A stretch of DNA of 64,000 bases from Rhyacichthys aspro (Eukaryota > Chordata > Actinopteri > Gobiiformes > Rhyacichthyidae), in contig CM072161.1 of assembly GCA_036850595.1 (NCBI GenBank), positions 15,519,812 to 15,583,811 of the forward strand, given 5' to 3'. Both the position numbers and the translations under genes were made by a program. Below the pieces are notes generated by a model. The model did not search any database. It had not been told where the DNA came from and saw only the letters and a list, made by a program, of their open reading frames with translations. Within the stretch, counting starts at the first letter, position 1; every line of letters starts with the position of its first letter. Of this stretch, positions 11,538 through 24,060 are shown one piece after another.

Positions 11538-11808
11538 CATTCATAGTATCTCTGCACTAACTGCTCATGATATTGGCAATCTGTGAACTATATTGATTTG
11601 TCTTTCAGGCATTCATTTCAAGGACATGACTGCAGTTACAAGGTAAGATTAGTGTAGTGTGGACTGCATTTGTTTCACACTAAAACCCATTACCCTGGAT
11701 TTGCATTTAATGTATCCTATTCGTCTTCAGCCTTGTTAATTTTGTATGGTTGGGACATTGGGAAGACTGTTTTCATATTAATCTCAATAAATGGATTCAT
11801 TTTGTAAA

Positions 11809-14800
11809 GTTTGGTGTTTTTATTTTATGTTGATAGGGTTATTATGTATTTTAGTGTGAAGTTGGGTACATAAAGGCACACTACATGCGGTTAGCCTTGT
11901 CTGCTGTGTCTTAGAGTTCCATGGCCGTGAGCTGCAAGAACCTGTTTCAGGCCTAAATCTGCAAAAAAATTTGACAAGATTATCAGATCGATCAAACTCT
12001 GGTCAGCTAAGAAACACACTGTAGAATGAGGAAATGACTGGTATGTGTTCACTAATGTCTTTCTCATGAAGGTAATTGAATATTAAACTATTCCCAAGTT
12101 TGGTAGATTGTATCCTTTTAGTTTATTCACTACAAATGCAGTGAGTAAAAAGAAAATAAATTCTTCAATGGTGGACATAAGGACTGGACACAAGTGAGTG
12201 AAGCTCCTTTTTATCCCTGCAAAATTAAAGACAGGATAAAATGGAGGCCTTTTGGGGACTGCTGGATAAACTAGAGGATTTTACACCACAGCACTCTGAT
12301 GTTAAGAGGGTCACATTTTCTGTTTGTGAATCTTAGGACATAGGAACGTTGATGAAATAAAAAAGGGGAAAATAGTGTTTAGTTAAATTATTACTTATGC
12401 CATAAACCAGTAAAGCAAGTCTGAAGTGTAAATATTGCAACCCAAAGGCACTGACAATTTCTCATGAGGTGCATTTGTCTAGTGTGTACTAGAATGGAAG
12501 CGTTAAGTTTATATAAAACATACAGAAATGAGGTCAATTGCACTCGTGATTCAGCCCCCTGTAATAATAATGTAAACCAAGACTAACTGAAGGGAGCTGT
12601 GTTCTGTCTTTATCACTGTTGCACTCAGTCAAACACAGGCCTGTCATCAGTAGAGCGTAGAGCAAGAAAAATCAAAGCCTTTAAGTTGACCTAATAGACT
12701 AAAATTACTCGTGTATTTAGGTTGTGAAAACAAAGCGGCAGGAAGCTCATCCATGTCTAAAGGCCTAAAAAAAATTAGGAATATAGTTAAAAACAGGCAA
12801 TGTATATTCAAAAAATGACCCGAGGCAATTTTTGAGTTACAACTTGACAGGAAATGATAAAAACTGCAGACTAAGCTCACAGAAAAGTTATAAGCTGTGG
12901 ATCATTGCATAACTGTGTGTAATTCAATACTTTCACACATTACATGCTTCAGCGCTGAGAGACTTAGCTCGGGGCTTAACCGTGACATCTAAATCCTTAT
13001 TATAAACCTGTCATTAAACCTACACTTACAGTCTTTCATTATCACAGTACATATGTTTGTATTCCAGTTTAGAAAGAAGAAGCATGTCTTTACAGGGACC
13101 AATGCCATGAAATTTCAACCCTTGTGTATTCAAATGATCTACAGTATTGTAACAGCACAATGACACTTCTGCAGTGTTGAAAGTGTGAGATTAGCCCCTA
13201 ACTCTTTGCCTGAAGTAGGAACTGTTCTTGCCAAAAGCGAGTCATATTTCACGTCTACTCTGTTTCACAAGTATCTATATTGTGTCATAAATTGTACATC
13301 TTATCTACGTTTCATTTTAACTATTTGTACTGGACATCTTTTGCAGCCCGTTCAAGTTGAGTGTGGATCCACAATTCATTAAGTGTATTGTGGCAATCCT
13401 TTTTATATCACTCCAAGCTCACTTATTCATGCACTCATACAAGGGACTTTTTATTTCTTTTTAGACTGAACTCTGAGGGACGCCTGCAGGATTTTTTATG
13501 TCTCTGTAAAAAGAACATAAACATTTATTTTTTGTACAGTATAAATTTATGCTCTTTTAAACTTAATTGGCAGCTTATCATTGACCTGTTCTAACTTAAT
13601 CTGTTCTCACTTTAAAGCAGATATAAAGCACCTGTTTGCAGTGCCTGTCTTCATTTTTTATTATACCCTTCAGCTGTACGTCCTGTCCTGCCCTGTGACT
13701 TCTTACGTAACATTTTCTCCAGATTATTTGCATATTCTGCAGCCCTAATGGGACCTTCTGTCTGGAGATGTGTCCTTCCGCATCTTAGTGTGGTCATACC
13801 TGTTGTCATGTGCTGAAACATGTTCAGGTATGCACTGCACACACAGTAAACTGCTCTTGTTTATGTTACTTTTTATGCACAGGTTGTATTTATTTATAAA
13901 GGGAATTCAGGTTCCCACTCTTTAAGAAATCGCTTTACTGGACATTTTCATATTACCATCAATTCAGGGTTCATGCGTAGTCATCACCTGCATTTATTCA
14001 GACTTTATAAACTACACTCCTTAAACTGCAACAGCCTGAAGCAGAGCTAAAATTTTAATTGATCAGTATGTTTACAGAAATATGTACAACTGAGTCATTG
14101 TTAAACAAACCAATGAGTTTCAAGGCCTTAAAGTAAAGACATTTTTCACAATTATATACAGTATGTCCTTTGTAGTGATAAGGGATCCAACATGATAAAC
14201 ATCTGGTAAATGTGGACCAAAAACATCAGTCAGAAAGTATATTCTTTTGACGTCTTTTTACATCGACAAGATTTCCGTTTTTGTGCTGCATTCCCCACTT
14301 TTGTTTTTTACTTTTGTTGCATGACAGTTTTCCTCCAAAGCTTTCATTTGTTTTTGCTTCAACTTGACTTTCTTTTTTTTAATGAGGATTCATTTTTCAT
14401 TAAACAGCGTCAAAATGTGATTTCTTTTAATAAAAATGTCATAATTATCACATCAAAACAATGTTGAATAGTTTTATATCTCATACTTTTGGTATTTAAA
14501 AACCTCCTTATTCACTCTTTTCAGCTTGACAAAACGAACACATTTTTATGAACGGCATAGATTACGTAGGGTTGAATCAGCTCAATTCATGTCACCTTTA
14601 CCTAAATATGATTATGAATACCTCTATTCTTTAAAAGAGACCAAATACCATCCAAACTTTCAGTATTATTGATGTCTCTGTCGGCTGTAAAACACTCTCT
14701 CCAGAGTAAGAGTTGCGTGACAATTGCATGACAACCATTACCAGAGGCATGTTTCAGTGACTCCACTCTGTGTTTAAGAGCTCATAAGGTGTTTCACTGT

Positions 14801-15130
14801 CTTTAAAGGACAACACTCCAGGGGGAGGTTAACGTAAAGCTTTAACACCTTTATGAACAATAATCCACTTATGCAATGCTTACATAACTTTGTCTAATTT
14901 CACTAACACATCTTACTTCTTACTCTCTAATATTTAATTATAAAGCGCTGCAGAATGTTTTAATGTGTTAAAAATTATTTATTTATTTATTTATTTATTT
15001 TAACATTCAATCCAGCCTGACCAGGTAGAGCCATCCACTGACAGGCTGTTTGTGATTTATGTCCGCCCCTGTCAGTCACAGATGAGCAGAGCCTGTTTTT
15101 TGTAAATTTTTTTGTGCCTGTGTCTCTCTC
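11809..15130. other. Intergenic region, no gene recognised
   Basis: The stretch is AT-rich, and the longest open frames are short, without homology I recognise or splice context. No RNA gene is seen. The only clear structure is the ATTT repeat near its right end. Confidence 0.6.
14975..15001. repeat. (TATT)n microsatellite
   Basis: This is an uninterrupted run of about 6.5 TATT units. Confidence 0.9.
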
Positions 15131-15228
15131 AGGGCGGGGGGGAGGACTCTCTATAAATAAAGACCTGTTCGTCTCTCCGAGGCACTTCTCCTCTGAAGAC
15201 GTGGCTCACAACAACCTAAAACCAGCAG
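15131..15228 (+). promoter_or_regulatory. Calpain promoter (GC box, TATA box) and 5'UTR exon
   Basis: A GC-box-like AGGGCGGGGGGG at about 15131 precedes a TATA box, TATAAATA (15152-15159). Transcription would start near 15180-15190. A non-coding first exon then ends at 15228 (CCAGCAG|GTAATA) and is spliced to the coding exon beginning at 15310. Confidence 0.6.
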
Positions 15229-15310
15229 GTAATAATCGTCAGGACTTTAAAGTTTGACACAGTTAATTAATCACATTTAATAGCGTCTTTTTTGTTTGCT
15301 TTATTATAGC

Positions 15311-18300
15311 ATGTCTGACTCTTGCGCTTCGATCATCAACCTCCGATACAAAGATGGAAGTGAGGGAAGCCCATCCAACCCTGAGAAGTTCAACAACCAA
15401 GACTTTGACCAACTGAAAAGTTATTACCTACGCGCAGGAAAGCTGTTTGTGGATAAGACATTTCCTCCAAACAACTATTCTCTGGGAAACCTCCAGGACC
15501 TGAATCCGTCTCAAGAGGCACAAGTCTGATGGTGCCGACCAAACGTAAGTTATTATATCTATTTTAATGTTATACTACAGTAAATATACTATAGAATACC
15601 ACTGTACTACATGACAGTATATTGAAGCACAAAAGGATGACAAAAAGACAGAATCCCCTTAAGCCAGAGTAGATGAAAAATTACTTTGATGAGCATTTAA
15701 ATAATTTGTGGGATTTTTTTTCTGTGTCTGTCTTCCTAAATGAGCAGTATTGCCTTTTTTTCTCCATTGTTAAGTGTATTATCTAGTTTCACATGTTTGG
15801 GTATAAGATGAACTCAAATGTATGTTTTTTGTGTGTTTTTTCAAGAAAATCCTGGAGATGCAAAGGTTCAATGTGAATCCCGTCTTCAGCAGCGGTGGAG
15901 AATCTAGATTTGATTTTGGTCAAGGCCTTGTGGGTGAGCAAGTCTTTTATTGTACAACCTGAAAGAAAGCAATGAGCACTCTTTAGCATTAGGCAAATAT
16001 CTGAACTATGCAGAGGCCCTTGAAGAATTATTTTGGGTGTTTTTGTCCAGGTAATTGCTGGTTTTTAGCCGCCATTTCGTCCCTGACACTGAATAAAAGG
16101 CTGATGGTGCAGGTTGTGCCTCTGGACCAGTCTTTTGACAGCTATGCAGGAATTTTTCACTTCAGGGTGAGTATTATATCTTAAACTGTGCTGTCTTTTG
16201 ACATGCACTTCTATAACCTTTGTGCAAAACTGCTTCTTCATTAAAGCTGCAAGACATTCCCACTGCTCTGACTGCATATGTTGAAATATAGTAATAATGA
16301 AGTGGGAAAACAGTTCCATTATTGTCTGTTGATGCTTTGTGTGTATTGGGTTTTTGTGTTGTATTTGTCGTTGAGTGTTTAGATTGTTGTCCTTGTATAG
16401 AGTAAGTTCTGAGCCACTATAACTCAATTGTTCAGCTTTAACCTGCATCATTTTGCTTCTGCACAGGGACCACAGCAGAAAAAGTTATTAAAGTTAAATT
16501 TAGTGATTTGTTAAAAATCTCAGGAGAATGTGCAATACTAAACATCCTATTATGTGTTTCAGTTCTGGAGATTCGGGAAGTGGGTGGATGTTGTCATCGA
16601 CGATTACCTGCCAACATTTAGAAATGAATTCCTCTCTGTACATTCAAAGAGCCAAAATGAGTTCTGGGTGCCTTTACTGGAGAAAGCATATGCAAAGTAA
16701 GAAAAACAAAACTCACCCTGAATAATTTTGGATGAATTCTGCAGCCAATTAACAATCCTGCGTCCTGTCTCATGTAGAGTGTGTGGCTCATACTCTGACA
16801 TGCACGCCGGCCTGACCAGTGAGGCCTGCAAGGACCTGACCGGGGGCCTGAGCCTCACTTTCCCTCTTCAGCAAGTCCATGATGAAAGTCATGATGCTGA
16901 ACTGTGGTTGGCCTTATCCTACGGCTCTGGGTGTAAATCAATGATGTGCTGCGGGACCCCATCAGCGGACAGGGTAACAGACTGTTCTTTCATTAATTTA
17001 TTCCTGTATCTGTTTGCATTCTAAAATAATCTAACATGTCCTTAAGTTAGGTTCAGCATGTCAAGAAGAGAAATCAAGATAGTATAGAGTCATGATGGTT
17101 TTTAGGGTTTTACTGTTCATTTCTTCTACAAGTGAGCTTAAAAAATGGGTGCAGCTTTGTCTGTTGTACTGTCCACTGTTTTATTTTGTTAATTTAATTT
17201 GTTGTCATAAAATATACATACCACCATTTACTACCTCCCCTGTCATTTTTGGGAGGATTAAACAGAATGACATATTAAAGAGAGCAACATATAAACTTTG
17301 AAATGATTTGAAACAGAAAGCTTCTTATACGTATATCATGTTATACTTGGTCCTTATACCTTCTTTGAATTTCTGTACATTACTTCCCCTGTACATGACT
17401 AGATTTTAATATTTTTCAAGGGATGAACTACACTTAAGCCTAAATGAAAAAGTGATTTTAATGCGTACATGTTTTCCAGGGAGGGATTGTGAACAGCGTG
17501 AGGGAAAATGGGCTGGTGAACTCCCACGCCTATTCCGTCACTGGAGTCACTGAGGTAAAGTGTTCAGCTTATACAGTATATGGACATTTTCTTATAGATG
17601 ATACAACTGTACATTCATTTTACAGAGAAAATGAAATGAATATGCTTTTTAATAGTCAAATTACACAAGCAGGAATTATAAAAACCAAGAATATTTTGAG
17701 AGACAGGCGCAAAGGATACATTTCAACATAGATCCATGGACATAACTGTGTCACTGGTACTTCTTAAACTTAAATTAAATTATCTAATGATTTATTTGAA
17801 GTGATGAGTGGATGGATTTATGTTTAAAGGTTTGGCACAGAGGCTCCAAAGTGAAGCTGGTGCGTCTTCTAAACCCTTGGGGCCGGCAAGAGTGGACAGG
17901 ACATTGGAGCGACAGGTGCTACAAATATTTTGCATTTGAATTGTTCTAGACAAAGCATGTCCCATGTAAAGTGTTCATTTTTTAGTTTAATTCTGTTTTT
18001 AATGTGGAAACAGGTCTCCTTTGTGGAATGAATTAAGAAGAGAAGACCGTGCTAAATGTGAAAAGTCTGAAAATGGAGAGTTTTGGTTTGTAGACTTTTA
18101 ATGATACTCTTCCAGTTGTTGTAATTTGTCTTTTGGAGTTCAGTGTTTACCTTTTTGTTGTCAGGATTGAACTGGAGCAGTTTTGCCACAATTTCAACAT
18201 GCTCTCTGTCTGCTGCGAGAACCCAAACTTTATGGACGGTGACCTCAGCTGTCAGTGGCAGCTCATGATCCACGACGGCACCTGGAACACAGCGGGCGGC

Positions 18301-20656
18301 AACATGAACCACTGTAATCTTATTATGATTGTCACTGATTTTGCTGTAAATATCTGTGAAGACATCATTTTTATGCTTATGTAACGTGTCATTTTCCTAC
18401 TGCAGCCACCTTCTACACAAATCCTCAGTTTCGGGTCCAGGTCAACATAAGAAACGAGGAGGAGCAGTATGACATGAATGTCTTTGTTTCTCTGATGCAA
18501 AAACCAAGCGAGAAAAATCGCAACAAGGCTCGATACTTCCCAATGGCAATGAACATCTTTCAGGTCAGCCTTATGAATTTAAACTGTACCAAATGTTTTA
18601 TGCTGTTATTTGCTTTCTCCAGTACGAAAACACTCTTTGATTATTGTTATTCTCGTCCAACAGCTGCCACCAGGGGTAAGCACATACAAAGCAGATGCAA
18701 CAATATGGATAACACATTTTTTAAACATAGAATAACAATCATTTCAGACAAGCGCAGGACGTCTGGGGAGGTCATTCTTCAGGCGAAACCGGCCCCTGAG
18801 AAGAAAGACCATGTACAGCAGAGAAAGAGAAGAGACTGAGTGGTTCAGTCTGAGTCCTGGAGAGTATCTGATAGTTCCCTCCTTGATGCATCAGTATATG
18901 AGCTCTGACTTTGTCCTCTCCATCTACACCAAGGCTAATGTTAATATCCAGTAAGAGTCTGCTATTACTTTTTTACACCAGTCACATTTTAAAGACTGAA
19001 ACCAATTACACATAAATAAACCTATTTCCAGCCCCTTTGAAGGTGAAGAGGACCATGATCACGACCACGATGACGACAGCGAAAACGAGGAGGACAACCT
19101 CATTCTTCCAGAGGTATAAAATAAAATTATTAAGTCAGAAATGGGAAGTTTTGAATTGAAGGTCACCTCTTAAGGAAGGGAGTGAGGGGATGGGATTAAG
19201 CTGTCCCAGGATGCTCTGCTTACATAGGTTAGTCACTGAGGCATCTTTAGTTTTCAATGGTTAAGTCTGTATGTGGAGTAATTAGACATACAAAGTCGTC
19301 TTGAAAATTCCTCTGCAGCTCCACTGAGCCGAGGTAATTACAAATTGTCAAACATAATCTCTTCTCCAGGTTGCAGCATTTGGCTTCATAGAAATGATAT
19401 GAACTAAATGTATGTTACCCATTTATTCTACATTAAGCGTAAAAGCATAATATGTGGCCTTAAGACTTTACAAAGTGTGTTTGTTTTGTCAATTCTTTGG
19501 TTTCTTCCTTTAGATTCCCACTGACAATGGAGACAATGAACCAAAGAAAATTTTTGAGCTCTACGCTAACTGGGTGTGTTATCTTTCTTGGCATCCACAC
19601 TATAGACTCTCTCTGTCACTTTTCAGGTCTAGTTCTGTATAAAAATGCCATATTTCTCTTTTGTTGCCAGAGAGGAGAGCTGAATGCTAGACAGCTCCAG
19701 AGGCTCTTGAATGACAATTTTGCTCGTGGTAAGTTGATATGAAAAATATACCAATATTTGGAGGTAAAGATGTGAAGATGAGCATGTTTTGTTTTTTTTA
19801 GGAGACGCAGAAGGCTTTGGCCCAGACACCTGCATGAACCTCATTTCTCAGATGAATGTATCCTATATAAATCAGTGCTGCTTCATTCTTTGGTATTTAT
19901 TTTTGTAAGTTTGTCTTTAATGTGTTGTTCTTAACTTGTAAAGACTGACAAACAGAAGCGGATGATGAACTTTGAGGAATTCTCCAATCTCTGGGAAAAG
20001 ATGACAAAATACAGAGTAATTAGAGACAAAAATGAGCAACATTAATATTTGAGCCTTAACAAAGGTGTGTACACTCCTGAGAATCTAACAGAGGGTGTAT
20101 TTTGCAGCAAATCTTTCAGGACGCTGACACTAATCGCAATGGAGTCCTGAACCAGGCTGAGCTTAACAGTGCAATCCGCGCTGCAGGTGACAACATCAAT
20201 CCTCCAATTTGACTATTTTAAAATAACACAAAACAGACTCTAAATGTACAGTATTATGACAATTTTCTCTTACTGCCTGGAACAGGGATGAATCCCAACG
20301 ACCAATTGATGGATTTGGCAATGTTTTATTTCACTTTTGGCTCAACCAACATCAAGCTGCCGAACTTCCTGGTTCTTGTCATACGTCTGGAAAAAATGTC
20401 ATGTGAGTTTTACCAATAATTCAGTTCAATTCATATAGCCCAGGATCACAGTTCATATTACAAATTAACTTTAATTTTGCAGCTTTTTTCAACAATAACG
20501 CTAAAGATGGAGTCCTTGTACTGAACGTAGATGATGTAAGTATTTTTGAAAACTGTTTGTGTGAACTTTAGAATAGTGTTTTATCCATGTTTTGAAAAAT
20601 AAGCCGTCACCATATTCTTCTTTTATTTTCAGTGGTACTTAAACTCCATTTTCTAG
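15311..20656 (+). CDS. Classical calpain (CysPc-C2L-PEF), 21 coding exons, with one in-frame TGA at codon 73
   Basis: Ca2+-dependent cysteine protease of the cytosol. Coding exons: 15311-15544, 15846-15933, 16051-16166, 16563-16696, 16778-16973, 17480-17554, 17830-17915, 18014-18085, 18165-18313, 18406-18563, 18664-18675 (12 nt, LPPG), 18748-18950, 19032-19113, 19514-19573, 19671-19728, 19802-19857, 19944-20015, 20108-20186, 20286-20402, 20483-20535, 20633-20656; together 708 codons, a normal calpain length. The catalytic triad is intact: Cys110 in GNCWFLA, His272 in NSHAYSVT, Asn296 in LNPWG. A calpain-type beta-sandwich (C2L) domain, an acidic linker (EEDHDHDHDDD) and a penta-EF-hand domain with canonical loop DTNRNGVLNQAE follow, ending WYLNSIF. 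Codon 73 (15527-15529) is TGA, between QV and WCRP, upstream of the active site; everything after it stays in frame. Which vertebrate calpain this is I cannot say. AATAAA is at 20738-20743. Confidence 0.9.
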
Positions 20657-20737
20657 ATGAACTCTAGACCAGAGCCAACCAGAACATCATGAGACCGGGA
20701 CTGAGACATGATGTGATTACGACACTTGTCTTTATGA

Positions 20738-20862
20738 AATAAATGCTGAAACATCTTCTGTATTGTGCATTTCATAAGTCTCACCCACTGTATATGCTTA
20801 GAAGGGAAACACAAAAACAAACACAAAAAAATACTACCAAAACCTATGAACCACATTTTATT
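20738..20862. other. Back-to-back poly(A) signals of calpain (+) and nsrp1 (-)
   Basis: AATAAA on the plus strand at 20738-20743 serves the calpain. AATAAA on the minus strand at 20862-20857 is a distal candidate for nsrp1. A proximal nsrp1 candidate is at 21564-21559, about 60 bp past its stop. Confidence 0.5.
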
Positions 20863-21622
20863 AACTTGCCACAAGATAAAATCAACCTCCACAGAAGCTA
20901 TCAAATGCAAGAAAAAATGTCTGGTACAATTCAATAAGTTTTCATTCATGTAACACAATACAAGTTCTTTTTACAGATTTACAGACCAAAATATTCTCTC
21001 ACTATTTAGTGTAGCTGTAGAACATGGGCACACTCACACTTTCTGTAAGTCTGTCCATTGCTCTGCACAAACCTGAGAATTCAAACCAGATACATCTCAA
21101 TTTACCAGAAACAGATTCTGTATCATAATCTAGAACACAAAGTCTTAGGATAGTACATGAACAGCATGTGATGCAAACATACAAAAAAAACGATGCAACA
21201 AACAGCCACCAGCTACCTTCATGAAGGATTTTGGAGTCATTTTACTTTAACAAGGATCAAACGAATAAAGTAATAGGCTTCTGCAAGGTTTGTGTATCTC
21301 ATCCTCTTTTTGTGCTCAGCAGTGACGATGATATGATGGCTTTTGATCCCTTGCCTTCTGTCATTTAGTGATGTATTTAACTTTCTTCTCTAATAAGCTG
21401 ACTGACAGCCACACATAAAAAATAAAAAGAAACAGTGAAATACAGGCAGAAGGTAAGTTTACATTCACACCCACTTCTGTGTGAAGATTTCTTTTGATGG
21501 TAATGTTTTATATCATACTTTTAGGACAAACCACAAAACTGAAAGCAAATAAAATAGGTTTATTAGTTTTAATTCAGGCGAATGTCTTGACTTGAAGAGA
21601 CTAGTTAAATGCTGCCCAGATA

Positions 21623-24057
21623 TTAGTCTTCTTCCTTCTCAATGTAGCTCTTATTGCAGTTGCGTGCCATTTGTCTGGCCAGGTATCGCTCTCTTGCAGA
21701 TCCCAAACTCTGATCAGTGCTACGTTTGGCAAACTTGTTCACTTCCTCCACTTCCTCACCCTCCTTTTGATTTCTCTCATCAATTTCCTTCTGCAGCTCT
21801 CCAGTTTCGTCATTCTTTGGAGGACTTTTTGCTTTGCTTTTTGTGGATTTCTCTTTCTCCGAGTCCTTCCTCTTGTCTTTCTCGTCATCCCGATCTTTAT
21901 CCCTACGTTTGTCTTCATCCGAATGGCGCCTCTTGTCTCGGTCTCCGTTCTTATTCCTCTCTCTGTCTTTTGGGCTTCTCTCCCTCTTGCTATGCCTGTC
22001 CTCTCTGTCTCTACTTCTATCTCTGTCCCTGTCTCTACTTCTATCTCTGTCTCGGTCTCTATCTCTGTCCCTGTCTCTGCTTCTGTCTCTATCTCTGTCC
22101 CGGTCTCTGTCCTTTCGTCTGTCCCTCTCATCTCTACGTCCTCCATGTCTGTCATCCCGCTCCTTTTCCTTGTCTCTATACCTATCATCTCGTTCCTTTT
22201 CCCTGTCTCTCTTTCTCTCTCTGTCCCGATCCCTCCCTTTGTCCCTGTCCTGATCTTTGTGACTCTTCTTGTGCCTGTCTCGGTCCTTGTCCTTTTCCCG
22301 ACCCCTGTCGTCTCCGCTCCCCGAAGAAGGTGACCTTTGCCTGTACTGACGCTTTGAATGTGGCTTATTAAATCCAGTCTTCTGCTCGTGAACCTCCTCA
22401 CTGTCGCTGTTGCTTTTGTCATGGGGTGAAAGTGAAGGAACAGGTGATGTTCTCTCTGTGAATTCTGGGGCTTCTGAACTTTGATTTCTGAAAAAGAAAT
22501 AACCATGCAATGTAAAGAAAGGCTCTAAATTAGTGTGCAATGATAAATGTGGGGACTGACTTGTCCACTGAGCGATCGGGTATGGCCTCCTCTCCAACAG
22601 TTTGATTCAGCAGGTGTCTGTAGAACCCACTTAGGTCCTTCTGCTTCTTCACATCCAAAGCGGCTAAAGAAAACAAAAGGTTTGCATTAATATTGTTAAA
22701 CAGGCGTTCAAACCCCTCTATTACAACTTTATTACAAATATTACTTCTCTTTGTCAAGGACATTGGGCTGACAAACATGCCTTGTTTTGATAAAACAAAG
22801 AGTGGTATGTACTTACCTTCTAACGCTGCCTCTCTTTTCTCTTTCTCCTCCTCCTCTTTCCTCTCCTGTAGTTTCTGTCTGTAGGCCGATGTGACATACG
22901 CCTCTTTATCAGCAAACTGCTCTCCCTCAGCCTCCCTCTCCTTCTGAATTTTCCTCTCCTCTCTTCGCTCTTGTTCTTTCTTTCGTTCTTCCACTGCCTT
23001 CATCACCTGGTGAATATACTTTGGCTGCAAATGAGACCAAAGAAATACATTTTCTCTGAAATCTTCTAGTATAGACAATATTTTTCCATTGTTAGGTCCC
23101 ACATGAATAAAACCAGCAGAAATCACTTACTCTTTTGTCTGTTCCACCAAGAATTTTCTTGTTGCTTTCCACTCTTTGTTTTTGAATGTCATCATACACA
23201 GCATCATAGTCATATACACTACTGTCCTGATCTAGAGCCTTCTGCATCTCCAAACGTGTCTTCAGAAACAGAAATACAAAAAGAATAAAATGGCATATGT
23301 AGAAAAATTTGATGACTGTGTTATGCCTTACTTAGACCTTACTTTAAGCCTTGCCTTACCTGCTTCATCATCTTCTTCTTGACTGCTTCTTTTTGCAATG
23401 TCTCCCCAACTGACATCTGAAAGACAAACAGCATCGGGTCAACGCAAATGACTATCATAGTGTAGGTTTGTATGTTGTAGACTTCACATTCACCTCATCA
23501 TCAGAGTCATCTCCAAACACTGAAAGTTTGGGCAGCATTGCAGTCTTAGATACTGCTTTCTTTTGCGGCAGAATAAGTCCATACCTAAACAATGAAGAAA
23601 GCTTTAGGAAAAAAGCCTTTCTGCAAATATAATAAGTGTGATGTACGAGCTGTTGTTATTAACCACATATGCAGTCATTCTGTTGATGTATTGAAAAGGC
23701 TTCACTTGTTACAAATTATTTTAGTCACTTCTGCTATAATCGCAAACAATTAAAAGGGCTGTTTCACAACGTAAATTAATGTTGATCTTTAAGTGTTTAT
23801 GTGGATGAAAAAAGAAAGCCATTTATCAATTGACCTATGTGAAATTGCTTGAACGTTAGCCTGTCGATCGTCAATTTACTCGCTGCAGCAAAGATAATTC
23901 AAGTTAGTGTTTTTCTTGCATCCCATACTGAAATGCCTAGGCTATTGTATGACATGCTCTACCACATAAATACACGAGAAATTCAGGCGTTAATGTGATT
24001 CTTTGGGTTGTGAACGCGCTAGTAGTTAGCAACTTACTGTTTCTTAGGAGCCGCCAT
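21623..24057 (-). CDS. nsrp1: NSRP1, nuclear speckle splicing regulatory protein 1 (490 aa)
   Basis: Nuclear-speckle protein (NSrp70/CCDC55) that modulates alternative splice-site choice. Seven exons join in frame: 24057-24038, 23584-23494, 23416-23360, 23259-23131, 23024-22817, 22663-22561, 22487-21623 (1473 nt). The N-terminus MAAPKKQYGLILPQKK and SVFGDDSDDE match the family. A charged coiled-coil region follows (KYIHQVMKAVEERKKEQERR, KEAYVTSAYRQKLQERKEEE), then QKDLSGFYRHLLNQTVGEE. The last exon encodes a long DR/RS-rich low-complexity stretch (many DRDRDR and RSRDRD units) and the diagnostic C-terminus VNKFAKR...ARERYLARQMARN...YIEKEED. Human NSRP1 is about 558 aa, so the fish tail is somewhat shorter. 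It converges with the calpain gene. The start codon overlaps a YY1-like site. Confidence 0.95.
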
Positions 24058-24060
24058 CTT
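24050..24060 (-). promoter_or_regulatory. YY1-like site over the nsrp1 start codon
   Basis: The minus strand reads AAGATGGCGGC, the YY1 consensus, with the nsrp1 ATG inside it. YY1 sites just downstream of the start site are typical of TATA-less housekeeping promoters. Confidence 0.55.

Larger units (their letters stand above)
10095..11808 (+). ncRNA. Non-coding multi-snoRNA host gene (SNHG29-like)
   Basis: Six small exons with good splice sites can be drawn: about 10095-10128, 10819-10853, 11034-11083, 11386-11425, 11609-11642 and 11731-about 11808, with AATAAA at 11786-11791. The spliced RNA carries no long ORF. Introns 1-4 each hold one box C/D snoRNA whose D box ends about 69-77 nt before the next acceptor, the spacing known for intronic box C/D snoRNAs; the 88-bp intron 5 holds none. 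Order is SNORD49-like, SNORD65-like, SNORD49-like, SNORD65-like. Human SNHG29 (17p11.2) carries the same two snoRNA families, so orthology is likely but inferred. The gene points away from rab34 and shares its upstream region. Confidence 0.75.

Noticed and set aside
10095..11808. RPL23A as the host of the intronic snoRNAs (RPL23A neighbours RAB34 in human)
   Set aside because: No ribosomal-protein coding exon is present, and the guides match the SNORD49/65 type rather than SNORD42/4.
21592..22371. Plus-strand 259-codon open frame rich in Cys, Leu and Pro, plus overlapping 220- and 139-codon frames
   Set aside because: They are antisense shadows of the repetitive DR/RS-coding exon of nsrp1; there is no start context, splicing or homology.
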